Of a DNA stretch of 64,000 nt, positions 24,418 to 35,549 are shown in pieces. A model generated the notes under the pieces. The model saw only the letters and a program-made list of their open reading frames with translations. It ran no database searches and had not been told where the DNA came from. Where the stretch lies: the NCBI RefSeq assembly GCF_027943255.1, contig NC_072896.1, positions 118,637,879 through 118,701,878 on the forward strand, written 5' to 3'. A program made the position numbers and the translations under genes. Positions within the stretch are counted from its first letter, which is position 1. Each line of letters opens with the position of its first letter. Source of the stretch: Anastrepha obliqua (Eukaryota > Arthropoda > Insecta > Diptera > Tephritidae).

Positions 24418-25095
24418 AAGCGTCTTTTAAGAGACACGCCTAGATGTTGTTCTAAAATAAAAAAATTTTAAATTTTAGGTTTCACTATTTTTTTTTTTTT
24501 TGCAAAATACGGCTCTTAACAATTATGTATAAAAGAAAAGGAAATATTAAAAAATATATTATGACAATCTTTTTAATCTAATATATTTTAGAAAAATTTT
24601 ACAAATTGAACAACATGTTAAAAATTGCAAAATTTGCACGTCTACAGGTAAAATCTGCCAGGCAGTCAATTCATGAATTCAGTCGAGATATCGATGTTGA
24701 AAGTTGTTCAGCAAAACCTTGCGCTACAGTGGCGATATTCTCAACAAAATGTACAGTTTTTGGTCTGCCAGTCCTTTTCCTATTCTATTCTACCCTCGAT
24801 AGAACCAGCTTCTGGAAACTTATTCACCAACCTTTGAATTGTCAACTCATTCGGACGATTATTTCCAGCAAACAAATCACGAATTTTGCGATATGTTTAA
24901 GATCTATCATTTCCATAATAAGTTTCAATAATTTTATTTTTTAATAATAATTTAATTTATTTTATCGTATAAAATGTACATCGGTCTACTAGACAAAATG
25001 TCAAAGATGGCATAAAGAAAAGGTACCGTCTAGGAATTATTCACTACTCAGGCGTTATTCTTCTAAGCGTCACTTCTGAAAGACCTTTTTTAGTT
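24418..25095 (-). mobile_element. DD41D-like element fragment with transposase N-terminus
   Basis: The left edge (AAGCGTCTTTTAAGAGACAC) resembles the terminus at 24015, and an inverted version (GCGTCACTTCTGAAAGACC) lies near 25066-25090. On the minus strand, 24660-24905 reads RPNELTIQRLVNKF and GRPKTVHFVENIATVAQGF with stops, corresponding to the DNA-binding region of the DD41D transposase at 1739-3042 (ENIAAVAESV). No catalytic block is present. Confidence 0.5.
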
Positions 25096-25730
25096 CATTC
25101 TCCTACGAAAATAATATACAGGTATATCATACACATATATACTCGTAGCTTTGTGCAAAAAAAACAAATTTTATTCACAAAATTGTCATCCAAATTTAAC
25201 ATTTTGATCAGAATTTAAACCAAATTCGAGTTTTATAGCCTATTTTTTAACCCAACCCGTTTTAAGGATTCTATGAAATTCAATAAGAATAATTGGAGCA
25301 TCATCTCCGAGCTCTAATCAGACATGATAGATCCATAATATAATAAATCTCTCAGGTGCCAGTGCTAAATCCCTCATATTTTAGTTCATGCCATTGCGCA
25401 TCGAATAACACATCATTCAAATTACCGTCTTGCCTTCAGTTTTAGAGCTTCAAATTACTATAATAGCAATAGCGTCTCGAATGTTGGGTGGGTTCGAGCT
25501 AGTCCATTGGTTGGTTTGTGAGCCTAGACGAAAGACTTAACGTAGCTACAGCGAAAATATTCGGTGGATGTCAAGTCGAATGATTGCGGATGCCAATTGA
25601 TGAAGGCTCGCTGTGAATCACCAGTAGTGAAGTTGCTCCGCTACCACTTCGGGCACTGCATCGGCTTGCTACAACCGGAGCACGTATATACTCGTAGCAA
25701 TGCTATCGAGCCCTGGCCATAGAAAATCGG
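25096..25730. other. Stretch without a supportable gene
   Basis: Mixed-composition sequence. 25440-25730 is GC-richer and continues on the other side of the element at 25735-26381, but I could not identify it. Confidence 0.5.
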
Positions 25731-25734
25731 TTAA

Positions 25735-26381
25735 GGGGCTATATACAGTTAGAATTTTCAAAAATTCCATTTTTTTTTGTCTTAATGTACACATATTTAA
25801 GAAAAATTTAATATCATTCCGTTTTCGAAATTACACGCAGATTTGAAAAGGCGTTTCAGAGTGCTTGAAAGTGCTTTTCATACTTCAAACGCGTTTTTCT
25901 CAAAATGGTTTTTTTTTCAAAGTCGGTGACCAACATTACTCGAAAATGAGTAATTAGTCTCAAATTTTAACATGAGTTTCCTAAATATATTTTGTATAAA
26001 CAATTTAAGGCCGAAATTTTGGTAAAAAATCGATTTTTTTTCTTTGAGAAAACGTCATTTTTCATTTATTTTGCTCATTCCTTCGATTAATTACTAGATT
26101 TAATATTAAATACTTTAACGAAATCTGTTTGGTTTTTTTTTTAATTTCAGAAGATCCAGTTCAGAGATATAGTGGTCACCTCAAAACGTCTTCTTTGAGA
26201 GGAACTCTCGGAGATTAGCTGCAGCTCCTTTACAAATAAATATTTTTACTAATACTGAGCCTTAAAATACAGTTTAAAGATAAGATAATATGTGTACAAG
26301 TTTTTAGATCAATAAATTTAAAAGTTTTTTCAGAAAATCAGGAAATTCGCTTTTTTCGGCCTTCTAACTGTATATAACCCC
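25735..26381. mobile_element. 647-bp inverted-repeat element (MITE)
   Basis: The ends are a near-perfect inverted repeat: GGGGCTATATACAGTTAGAA on the left and its complement with one mismatch on the right. TTAA lies at both edges (25731-25734 and 26382-26385). Removing the element plus one TTAA rejoins CCATAGAAAATCGG to GATCACGTAG. TTAA fits a piggyBac-like target. Because the base next to it also allows TA as the target, a Tc1/mariner relation is not excluded. No coding capacity is visible. Confidence 0.8.
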
Positions 26382-26561
26382 TTAAGATCACGTAGTACAA
26401 TGGTCTACTGACTGAGTGCTTGGACTTGTCCAGCCCCCCACAAATCTAATCCTTAAGATCACTTTATATCGAGGACAATGTTGTTTTTGTTGTTGTAACA
26501 GCATAAACATTCTCCATATATATTCGGAGAATACTGATATAGTGACATATAAAATACAAGC

Positions 26562-27754
26562 TGAAGACCAAAATAAACAAGACTGGCGTTATAAAAATGT
26601 TTTTGATTGCGCCCGCCATCTTTTTAATGAGTTGGTGCGTTGGAAGTTACATCCCTAACTGACTTCCAGTGAAAGGTTGGTGGCATTCGGTTCAGTGAAG
26701 CGAAGTTATTGCGCCTAAAGTGTCAGTATGTTTGTGTCATCGGTACAAAAATGAGTTTCGCACAAAGAGCTAATATCAAATTTTGTTTTAAAATCGTTTA
26801 AACATTTACCGAAACATTTGAATTGATAAAAAAAAGTTATGGCGGTGATTGTCTATCTCGTGTCAGAGTTCATGAGTGGTTTACACGTTTCAGCGATGGT
26901 TGTGAGGATATAAATGACAATGAACATACGGGCCGCCGAAAATTAGTAATCACAGAAAACTCCATCGAAATTGTTCGTGAATTTATTAAAAATGAACCGA
27001 AATCATCATTGAAATAAATGGAATCGGAGTTGAAAATCTCCAAAACATCGATTTATCGCATTTTAATTGATCATTTGGGCTTACGAGGACCAACTTTAGC
27101 TTGAGGACCAAGAACTTCCTTTACAACATTGTAACTGGTGATGAAACGTGTGGTTTCCAACATAAACCTAAAACTAAGCGTCAACGTGCCGAATGGAACG
27201 CCCCAGACGAGCCATCACCAAAAAATCGCGTTTGGAGAAATCAAAAATAAAATCGATGCTCATTTGTTTTTAAGATTATAAAGGAATTCTTCACAAGGAG
27301 TTCGTGCCAACGGGTCAAATCGTCAACGAAATTTTCTACCTTGGAGTTTTGAAGCGTTTGTTGCATCGCATTCGTTGAATTCACCCTGAATACCTCGAAG
27401 GAGGAAGCTGGCGCTTATTGCATGATAATGCACCATCTCCTCGATCCACTCTTGTGACTGATTTTTTTGACTAGAGATCGCATTTTAACCATCAATCGCC
27501 TGCTATGGATCCCTGTGACGTCTACCTATTCGGAAAATTGTATTTGACCATGAAAGGAAAACGTTTGCGTCCGTAGACGCCATCCGAAAGGCTTGTACCG
27601 ACAGCCTGAAGGGCATTCCCGTCAATGACCTGAAACACTCCTTCGAAAAGCTTTTAGATCGCGCAAAACTATTTTGAATAAATAAACTCGTAGTTATCAG
27701 AACAAAGCTCCTGTCGTTTCTATTTTAGTTCAGTCTTGTTTATTTTGGCCTTCA
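26562..27754 (+). mobile_element. mariner-type element, pseudogene, with 24-bp terminal inverted repeats
   Basis: Inverted repeats at 26562-26585 and 27731-27754 match at 23 of 24 positions (core CCAAAATAAACAAGACTG). The transposase reads from MSFAQRANIKFCFK (26751), through RVRVHEWFTRFSDG, LKISKTSIYRIL, YNIVTGDET, LLHDNAPSP and DVYLFGKLYLTMKGKRF, to the C-terminal SLKGIPVNDLKHSFEKLL. Numerous stops and frameshifts (about 26800, 27017, 27105, 27250, 27380, 27470) show it is dead. The HDNA block and the CD-x-YLFG block place it in the mariner group with a DDxD triad. Confidence 0.85.
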
Positions 27755-27989
27755 CCTCTTACAAAGCATATCCTTATTTTATAATTTTTACAACCTTTTT
27801 CTCATTTCTGCTAAAACTAGGAACAATTTGGTAGAGCAACACTCAAAGTGGTGCTTGTAGAATTTTAAGGCTCTATCAATTGATCATATTTTTCTACAAT
27901 AATTCTCCAAAAAAACAGCCTTCTTGACAATTTTGCTACACACTTAGTTCAAATGGCTTTCAGAACTCAAATTTTTATCTGTAACTTTT

Positions 27990-29545
27990 GTTTTTTTGTT
28001 TCCTTGTTCACTCCACTCGTGAGCATAGGGTCTCGACAAGACTCAGTCTTGCATTGGTTTCGTTAATCTATTTTGCTTTCTGGCAGGGTAGGTGATTAGC
28101 CTGCGGCTACCTAAGCTAGATATCCATAACCATCCCCATGTATTTAATTTCATAAACTTTTTCTATTGCTTCATTATCTACATATGATAACATCTTCATC
28201 TGGAACTCCATTTATTATAATAGATTTCGTTTTTTTTAACATTAAAGCTTTGACTTGGTAATTTTCAAATATTCATCTATATTTTTTAAGTTGCATTTCT
28301 GTATTGTAATACCAATTATACACAGTAGAGTGCCACAGTAAACTGGCAGATCTTGACTCCACATAATTTTTATCGTTTGCTTAAGCGCCGATTATGATGA
28401 TTTCTCGTTCTTCTATCGTTGGCTGTTTGTTTAGCTTACGTCAAGGTGAGATTGCTGCTAGATTATTCATCGTAACAACTGCGTCGCCAGGATCCTTTGG
28501 GTCGTCCTCTGCGCTTGTAACCTTGAAGGTTTCGCTCTACGGCCATCGCTAGTATTTTGTGCGCTGGTTTTCTAAGCGCATGCCCGATCCAAGCCCACTT
28601 CAATCAATGTTTGATATCCAGTTTCCTGACCACCAACGTAATACTCCAACGGGCTCCACGCAATACTTTTCCCATATCATTGCGGAATAGAAGTGTTTCC
28701 AACACCGCTCCTTGACATACTCCCAAAGCTATGGATTTCTGGTTAGACATCCATTCCGATATATGTACTTATGTACTGCCTTCTGTTGCATACGTAGCTT
28801 TCGAACCATTTTCATGCGACTTCCTGTATTCCGTATTTTGTAACTTCTTCTTATTAGAATGCTTCTGTCGATTGTTTCGAATGCTCTCTTAAAGTCGACG
28901 AAGACAGCTATTTCTAGTTGCCACCTCTTGATCACTAAATTTATCGCCGACTCTCAGCTAAGGCGTTGACTAAATTCAGATTGATTTTAAGATAGCAATC
29001 GCGGCCGCCGTAGCCGAATGGGTTGGTGCGTGACTACCATTCGGAATTCACAGAGAGATCGCCGGTTCGAATCTCGGTGAAAGCAAAATTAATAAAAACA
29101 TTTTTCTAATAGCGGTCGCCCCTCGGCAGGCAATGGCAAACCTCCTAGTGTACTTCTGCCTTGAAAAAGCTCCTCATAAAAATATCTGCCGTTCGGAGTC
29201 GGCTTGAAACTGTAGGTCCCTCCATCCATTTGTGGAACAACATACCACAAATAGGAGGAGGAGCTCGGCCAAGCACCTAACAGAAGTGTACGCGCCAATT
29301 ATTTATTTATTTTTTTTTTTATCGCTTATTCTCCATATGAGCTTCCACTTTTTATGTGCAACCTTCCCCCGAGATTGACTTTCAGTCATCAGCATATTAA
29401 TTGGGCGAAATTCCTCTGGTGTTTTTCCTGTTATCGGTGTTTCAAATATTTCTAAGGGTGCTAAAGTGTCACTCGTCGGATCCTTTCGAATAGAAGCCAC
29501 GTATCTAAATATTTCGTCAAAAAATGACATGATCGAAACCAATCA
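27990..29545 (-). mobile_element. Non-LTR retrotransposon, 3' part, interrupted by a SINE
   Basis: In minus-strand order: EEFRPINML near 29400; then, beyond a SINE at 28999-29320, ESAINLVIKRWQ and AVFVDFKRAFETIDRSILI at about 28850-28960 (first catalytic Asp block of reverse transcriptase); GVCQGAVLETLLF at about 28690-28730; WAWIGHALRKP and KRRGRPKGSWRRS at about 28500-28610. The YADD block is missing. A non-coding tail follows to about 27990, ending GTGGAGTGAACAAGG and an A-rich run. The last 100 bp match 45766-45880. Frameshifts are frequent. Confidence 0.75.
28999..29320 (+). mobile_element. tRNA-derived SINE copy inside a LINE
   Basis: Starts GCGGCCGCCGTAGCCG with intact box A and box B and follows the 16867-17187 copy closely to CGCGCCAATTATTTATT and a T run. 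It separates two parts of a minus-strand LINE, so it inserted after that LINE. Target-site duplication is unclear (at most ATCGC). Confidence 0.9.
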
Positions 29546-29802
29546 CAACTGCACCAAAAAGGTCTCTAATTGTCAATGGACGGGTTGGAGCACCAAATCT
29601 TTGACTTCCTGCTGCGCTACTCATCAGTTAATTTTGGTGATCATTCAGTGCGAGGCTCATCTTCAACGCTTTCTGCGCTTTATTGGACTAACCTGTTTAC
29701 CGATAGCCTTCTGCAATATTCTCAATGTCTCTGCATAAAAAATTGCTTTTGTAAATAAAATTTAATGCGAAATAGAAGCTTGCAAGAATCGCTAAAGGCC
29801 CT

Positions 29803-31023
29803 CGCATCATTCGAAATCGTGTTTTTTGGGTGTTTCTTTAAAAGCATGTAAAACGGAAACGAAAACAGATTTTTTATTTTTGTTTGCATTATTTTATTTC
29901 CTCAACTATTGTTGAAAAACGAAAATTTATTTTTGGCCACACGAGGTTCGTTCAAAAAGTTGTCAGCCTTCCAAAATGGTCTTCCCATGGACAATGGACT
30001 CAGATAAAGCCGGTTCTACTGAACCGATTTTGTTGAAATAAAATTTATGATACAATAAATGACGTAGAATTGATGTCGTTATCATGTAAACTACTATTAT
30101 TATTTGGAAAAATAATTTTTTTTAATTTTTTTCGGACCTTTAAAGTCAAAAGGCTAGCCGGAAACAATAGGCTGCATATCTACTGGGTACCTGGTCACAA
30201 AGGCATTATGGGGAACGAAATAGTAGATGAGATAGCAAAACGTGCTGTTAGACTACCTTTTGAGCACGTGAACGACATACCAAAACTGCTAAATACAATA
30301 TACAATGAAATGGACGACTACATGAAAAGGCGAGTGGAAGCTAGGTGGACAAATCTGGCCACATGCAAAACAGCAAAAGTCATGTGAAGAACTAACGACA
30401 AAAAACTGACTCCATTCGTACTTACGCTCTCGCGAAAGGAATGCAGAACTATCACAGGTATGCTAACAGGCCACAATCTACTGGCTGCATATGCGTACAA
30501 GATAGGGATTGCTAACACGGAGAAATGCAGGAAATGCAGAGAGGATGTTGAGGAGACTTTAGAACACCTTCTGTGCGCTTGTCCGGCATTACTAAAAACG
30601 CGACTAAAATGCCTGGGAGCCCCACTGTTTGAAGGTCTGGAAGACGTCTCTAAAGCGGAGCTCCCAGCCCTACTTAGATTCGCTAAAAGCGCTGACATCC
30701 TACATGATGTCTACTTCAGGTATTCATAGAGGTCGGTCTCCATCTGGTATCGCTAGGGACCAAAAGGTCTATGCGCGGCTTATTGCCAACCAGGCTAACC
30801 TAACCTAACCTTTAAAGTCAAAAAAAGGGTCAAAAAGGGTTTTTTCAACTTTGAACGTTCGCCATTTTGTCAATTTTTTCTTAACATCGTAGTTCACACG
30901 ATAACGACATTCATACTGATGGATGGATCAAGAAATAAAATACTAAAAATAGAAATAATAAATCTTCTTTCGTTTCTGTTTACACGCTTTTAAAGAACAC
31001 CCCAAAACCACCATTTCGAATGA
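29803..31023. mobile_element. Inverted-repeat element carrying a nested LINE insertion
   Basis: About 29803-29900 and the reverse complement of 30940-31023 share TCATTCGAAAT, GGGTGTT, TTTAAAAGC, TGTAAA and GAAACGAAA in order, with scattered mismatches. They form long terminal inverted repeats of about 85-95 bp. The interior is non-coding apart from a LINE at 30152-30808. Without that insertion the element would be about 560 bp. Family unknown; exact edges and target duplication not resolved. Confidence 0.65.
30152..30808 (+). mobile_element. 5'-truncated non-LTR retrotransposon with RNase H, zinc knuckle and TAACC tail
   Basis: Flanked by a 15-bp direct repeat CCTTTAAAGTCAAAA (30137-30151 and 30809-30823), so the limits are firm apart from a 2-bp ambiguity at the tail. 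It begins inside the RNase H domain (LHIYWVPGHKGIMGNEIVDE). It has one in-frame stop at 30385. It continues as LTGHNLLAAYAYKIG, then a zinc knuckle (CRKCREDVEETLEHLLCACP) and an end at YFRYS (30729). The remaining 80 bp end in TAACCTAACCTAACC. Only one stop codon suggests a fairly recent insertion. Confidence 0.88.
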
Positions 31024-31065
31024 GGCGAAACGACATGAAATTTGACGTAAATGTGAATGATTGCC

Positions 31066-31288
31066 CAAAGTGGTACTAAATTAATCACCAAATTTTTTTT
31101 AATAATTTTTTTACTAAACAAAAAAATGATTTTGAGCGAAGTATTTATTTTGACCTTTATTTGACCTCCATTGCTTATCTGTTTGTAGGCTGCAGCTGCC
31201 TGGTTCACAAATGTCAGATATGATTGACGTACGAAGCCATTTGCATAAATTATAAATCCACGAATAGGATGATTAATTTTTCGAAACA
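31066..31288 (+). mobile_element. MITE copy (CAAGGTGG family), diverged
   Basis: Its interior (TTATTTTGACC, CTCCATTG, CTGTTTGTA, CTGCAGCTG, TCAGATATGATTGACG) matches the copies at 54244-54456 and 57896-58133. The left end (CAAAGTGGTACTAAATTAAT) and right end (GGATGATTAATTTTTCG) are mutated versions of the same terminal repeats. The right limit is approximate. Confidence 0.7.
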
Positions 31289-32451
31289 ACTACACAAATG
31301 CACACAAATGCACACAAATAAGTTTTATAATACGTTTAAGAGCGCTGCCATCGTTGATGAAATTTTGAAGTCTGAAGCCTCTGGCAGCCGATCTCCCTTT
31401 GAAGTAGAGCAATCATTATATTTTGCTCTTCTCATAATAAATAAATGAATAAATAAAATCTTAAAGCTCTTTTATCAGTTGTTGGCTCTTTGCATTACTT
31501 TCTAATACTACATAAAATATTGTATGTAAATGCGTATCGCAACATGATTTGGCCCATTTCTCCTCCGCACAGCAACAAGTTGTTTATCTCGCTTATTTTT
31601 GTTTTCAACCACTTTATAGGCGCTTTTTAACGTTTTGTACTTTCAGCTCAGACTTTGGCAAATCCATTTTTATTAATCCACTTTCACATTTGCCTTCTGT
31701 GATATATTTTGCTGTCGTACTCTCTGCTGTTGTGGCGACAAGTTAATCTACGCCATTATTTAAGTTACTGTCAGCTCGCAGTTCGGTTCTCGGTGCGACT
31801 GGTGATATCGATTGTAACCTCTACATATACATACATACATATGCACATATACACACATACATACGTGCACTACCTCTAACAACTGATCCCGTTTTATTGG
31901 CGCCACTTATTTCTCTATTTGCTGCGTTTGGCTTTTTTGTTTTGGTCGTCGCTTACGCCCGCAGGCTATTAAGCCAGACTAAGCACAATGCGAACGGGGG
32001 CTTATGAGCGCCTAGAAAATACGAGTAAGTCCTCATAAAAGTGCCAAAGCAATTACTCTTTACAAGCAGCCATCACCCATCAGCGGAAGCATATCTTCGT
32101 TTACGCAACAACACCAAAACAAAAACCATCTCCGCTGTCACATCGATGCTGCTGATTACTCTTACTTTTACCACTGAATGTCTCCCCACATTTATGCAGC
32201 CATCACTGTTTACCAACAAGCACTCAATGTCGCCGTTGTTATACATATGTAGATGTGTGTGTGTGTACATGAAAATACAATTTTTGCTGCGAATGACTTG
32301 GGATTTATCCTTTAGCCAAGTGATGCAGCATCAAGGCCTCATTTGCTTATTAAATCGTGTGACGTCATTCATTTACCAAGGGTTACTGTCACTTCAATGC
32401 GTTGTTCATGCCATGCATTCTAAAGAATCACCTATTATGCATGAGAACATA
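31289..32451. other. Stretch without a confirmed gene; possible first exon
   Basis: Mostly non-coding. At 31988 an ATG opens a 12-codon frame (MRTGAYERLENT) ending at a good splice donor (A then GTAAGT, donor at 32025-32026). About 200 bp upstream, 31770-31800 is GC-richer (CGCAGTTCGGTTCTCGGTGC), which could be a transcription start. This is only a pattern. No downstream exon was identified. Confidence 0.2.
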
Positions 32452-32583
32452 AAGGGTGATCAATTTAGAGATATCGAATTTTTAATGGAAATAAAACAAC
32501 GAAAATTAAAACTATATAAGCAATCGTTATTATTTTTTGTGTAGAATCATTCATGACATTTATTTTTTAAAGCTAATCCCTTT

Positions 32584-32780
32584 TCCCTCGGCAGGCAATG
32601 GCAAACTTCCATGTGTATTTCTGCCATGAAAAAACCCCTCATAAAAACCGTTTTTGCCGTTCGCAGTCGGCTCAAATCTGTGGATCCCTCCACTTGTGAA
32701 GCAACATCAAGAAGAACACCACAAATAGGAGGATTAGCTCGGCCAAACACCTAACAGAAGTGTACGCGCCAATTATTTTT
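32584..32780 (+). mobile_element. 5'-truncated SINE inside the DD41D element
   Basis: Begins at the CCCTCGGCAGGCAATGG block (family position about 125) and runs to CGCGCCAATTATTTTT. Flanked by AATCCCTTT (32575-32583) and AATCTCTTT (32781-32789), a probable 9-bp target duplication with one change. The same junction occurs at 37364-37374. Confidence 0.85.
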
Positions 32781-32844
32781 AATCTCTTTTAAATGTTGGC
32801 CGCATTTGCGTCGTAATTCGGCCATCCGTAAACACCAATTTTGG

Positions 32845-32985
32845 GCGGCCGCCGTAGCCGAATGGGTTGGTGCGTGATTACCATTTGGAATTCACAGAGA
32901 GAACGTCGGTTCAAATCTCGGTGAAACACCAAAATTAAGAAAAACATTTTTCTAATAGCGGTCGCCCCTCGGCAGGCAATGGCAA
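32845..32985 (+). mobile_element. SINE, 5' half, inside the DD41D element
   Basis: Starts GCGGCCGCCGTAGCC with box A and box B (GGTTCAAATC, one change) and stops after CGGCAGGCAATGGCAA. The DD41D sequence resumes at GAGAGATAGTTT after a gap relative to other copies, so insertion or later rearrangement removed host-element sequence. Confidence 0.85.
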
Positions 32986-33440
32986 GAGAGATAGTTTACC
33001 AGTACCAGTTACGCAGTAAATCCATTGTCTCACGGGCTGTATGGCAAGTAGCGTACGGTGGGCGACGATTGTTAGAACAAAATGTTGTGGGGATCGCGGG
33101 ATGAATTTCAGGCATGAACCCAAAGACCGCATCAAAGGGTTGTTTGTAATGGATGTTCTTGAATGGCTTCGGATTGCTTTTCAGCCCAAATACGGCAATT
33201 TTGCTTATCGACGTAACCATTAAGTCCACAACGGGCCTCATCACTGAGCAAAATTGTTGGCCTGAGCGCCTGATTTTCGTAATGCAATTGTATGATTTGT
33301 AAACGTTGTTGAGGCGTAAGTCTTTTCATGATGAAATGTCAATGAATACTGAAAAAAGTATGTATTTAGTTTGGCAGTAGTCACGTGTGATCTGCCAAAA
33401 AAACCCTTTTGAAAAAATTACCTCCAATCTGATCACCCTT

Positions 33441-33699
33441 TACAAAAGTATAATAACACAGACAAAGTTTATTTATTTATTTTTATTTTTTTCTGCGAAG
33501 ACGCCCGTGAAAAGGAACTTTCATGAGTACTGCTTTTACATACATATAGCCGCACAGCTACACCTACGCACTAAATACCTTTCCACAATCTACTACTCCC
33601 ACCGCCGAACTGCCAAAGCGGTATTACATAACGTGGCTGGTTAGCTCAAAGGCTCCTAGTTATTGCTGAAGCCTACAAAACTCTGCGCGTCTTAGATCA
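33441..33699. other. Non-coding, nothing recognised
   Basis: Short frames only, no homology recognised. Confidence 0.5.
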
Positions 33700-33935
33700 G
33701 TATAAAAATGTGTTCCATGCCAGCAGATTATCTTCCAGTTATCAGCTAACTTCAGCATAAAATCTGTCATATTTTCATCGCTTAAGATTTTAAAAGTTTC
33801 GGGAACATAGCGAGGGCATTAAAAGTCGTGATCAACATCATCTTCCCTCTCCATGCAGATTGGACAATTTGGTGAACCCTTTAAATGAATTATGTCCCCT
33901 TTCTACGTCTGGGAAAGTTTGCCCGATGAATTTCC
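33700..33935 (-). pseudogene. Non-LTR retrotransposon zinc-knuckle fragment
   Basis: The minus strand reads LKGSPNCPICMEREDDVDHD, then F, a stop and CPRY. This is the C-x2-C-x8-H...C knuckle near the end of ORF2 of RNase H-bearing insect LINEs. It is followed by VPETFKILSDENMTDFMLKL and a short tail. Clade not assigned. Confidence 0.6.
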
Positions 33936-34375
33936 TTGCTAATATTGTACATATCCCCACGTGTTGCGTCCACATCCGTCTACGATAACGCCACAAAGTA
34001 TGCAACGACGCGGTTGCGCCACCTATAGATTACGTATTTTTGCTGCTTCTGGGTCGTGTCACTGCTAAATTCTGGGCGCTGATTCCAAGTGCGGAATTTT
34101 AGTTCGAGTTTATGCGATTTGTTTGTAGAAGGAAATTTTTGTATGCAACATGTTGTCAGCAACAATGTTGCGGAAAGGTTGCCAAGTTGCTTAGTTTGGT
34201 GAATTTTCAACGATTTTCGAATTTTTAGCATCAAATGTGGGCGAAAAAAATGGAGAGCGCATCTTGAGACTGATTGTGAATTCAAATAAATTAAATTTTT
34301 AATAATTTTACTTATTTTTATATTACTGGATAATATATGCTTTTTGCTGGAATTTTTACAAAGAACTAAAGAACT

Positions 34376-35539
34376 GCAATAATGCTCAATGGCGTGCTAG
34401 TATAGTGGACGGCGTATGAAAAAATGGCTTACATTAAAAGATTGGAACACGTGCAAAGGATTGTAGGCAATAGAAAGACTTCTCAAATGGCATCCAATCA
34501 AACTAAATATTAGTAAGAAACTCAGCCAAAAGAAATGCACTACGGCTAAGAATGAATCGACAATTCTCGCAAAGGGCTTTTGGTCACAGTAACATACAGG
34601 ACATAAACGAACGGTCAGACTAAGTGAACTTTGGCAGAGGCCTGGTAAGAGAACAGAATCGCTGGCAGAAGCATTTAGAATCCGATCGCTACGCATACAA
34701 TTTCTATACAGATGCATCCAAAATGACGGAAGGAGTGCCGAGCGGCTGTCTCCTGCCTGCAGTTTGATCTCCAAAAGTCTTTCAGCCTTCTTAATCGCTG
34801 TAACATATTTCAAGCTGAGATCTATGCCGTAACCAAAGTAGCTGAATTAGCGTTGGAATTTACTCCCCTCGACACTCGCACAAACATCTTCATCGATAGT
34901 CAAGTTGATATTAAAGCAATAAACACTGTAATGACTGGCTCCGAATGTGTGTAATTCCAAAATGGACGAGCTGTGCGAGAATAGACAGGTCAGTAGAGGG
35001 AAATGAGAGAGTTTACGAGCTTGCTAAGATAGGCACGCGCTTGCCTAGAATGAGTACGTCGAACATATATCCCTCACTCGTAGTTTTAAGACGAAACTCG
35101 ACGCGGAACTAACTCTGGAACCACAGTCTTTATGGGATGCCACATGATTGCGAAAATAATGCTACGTACTTGCAACTTGAAAACAACCAACTTTATTTTA
35201 TCACTACCAAGAAAAGAATGTAAAATATTGGTCGGAATACGGACGGGGCATTGTCGTACTTCATATCACGCAGCTAAAATGGGTCGCTTGTAACTTATGC
35301 GAAGAAGAAATTAGTACGTTAGAACACTTGCTTTGCCACTATCCTGCTCTAAGCAGAACTCATTACAACTGCCTGTGATCGGTATACTTTTCATCATAAT
35401 ATTGCTGACAAAAATGTAAACTGTGTATTAAAACTCACCAAGACATGATAACAAACTACTTTTACGTTCAACATGACTTCAACTACACTGGTGATCTATG
35501 TCAGATCTATTCAGATCAGCGAGATATACCTAACCTAAC
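34376..35539 (+). mobile_element. 5'-truncated non-LTR retrotransposon with RNase H and TAACC tail
   Basis: A 10-bp direct repeat CTAAAGAACT flanks it (34366-34375 and 35540-35549). It starts within the region after the RT (WWTAYEKMAYIKRLEHVQRI) and reaches an RNase H domain with its acidic residues visible: FYTDASKM (about 34700), FQAEIYAV (about 34815) and IFIDSQ (about 34890). A decayed C-terminus follows, and the copy ends ATACCTAACCTAACC. Several stops and frameshifts show it is older than the copy at 30152-30808. Same family judged by tail and domain order. Confidence 0.85.
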
Positions 35540-35549
35540 CTAAAGAACT

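Larger units (their letters stand above)
32452..33440 (-). mobile_element. DD41D element, internally deleted, carrying two SINE pieces
   Basis: Both ends are AAGGGTGATCA-type inverted repeats flanked by TA (32450-32451 and 33441-33442). On the minus strand the transposase starts MKRLTPQQRLQIIQLHYENQ (33329) and passes directly from ALRPTI to LLSDEARCGLNGY, losing the region before the first catalytic aspartate. The ARETMDLLR block is visible near 33030. The end of the coding sequence is at 32788-32844 and the 3' non-coding part at 32452-32583. SINE pieces sit at 32584-32780 and 32845-32985. Roughly 180 bp of transposase is missing next to the second piece. Confidence 0.85.

Noticed and set aside
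32041..32544. 167-codon plus-strand frame
   Set aside because: It runs from unique sequence into the DD41D terminus at 32452 without homology in any part.
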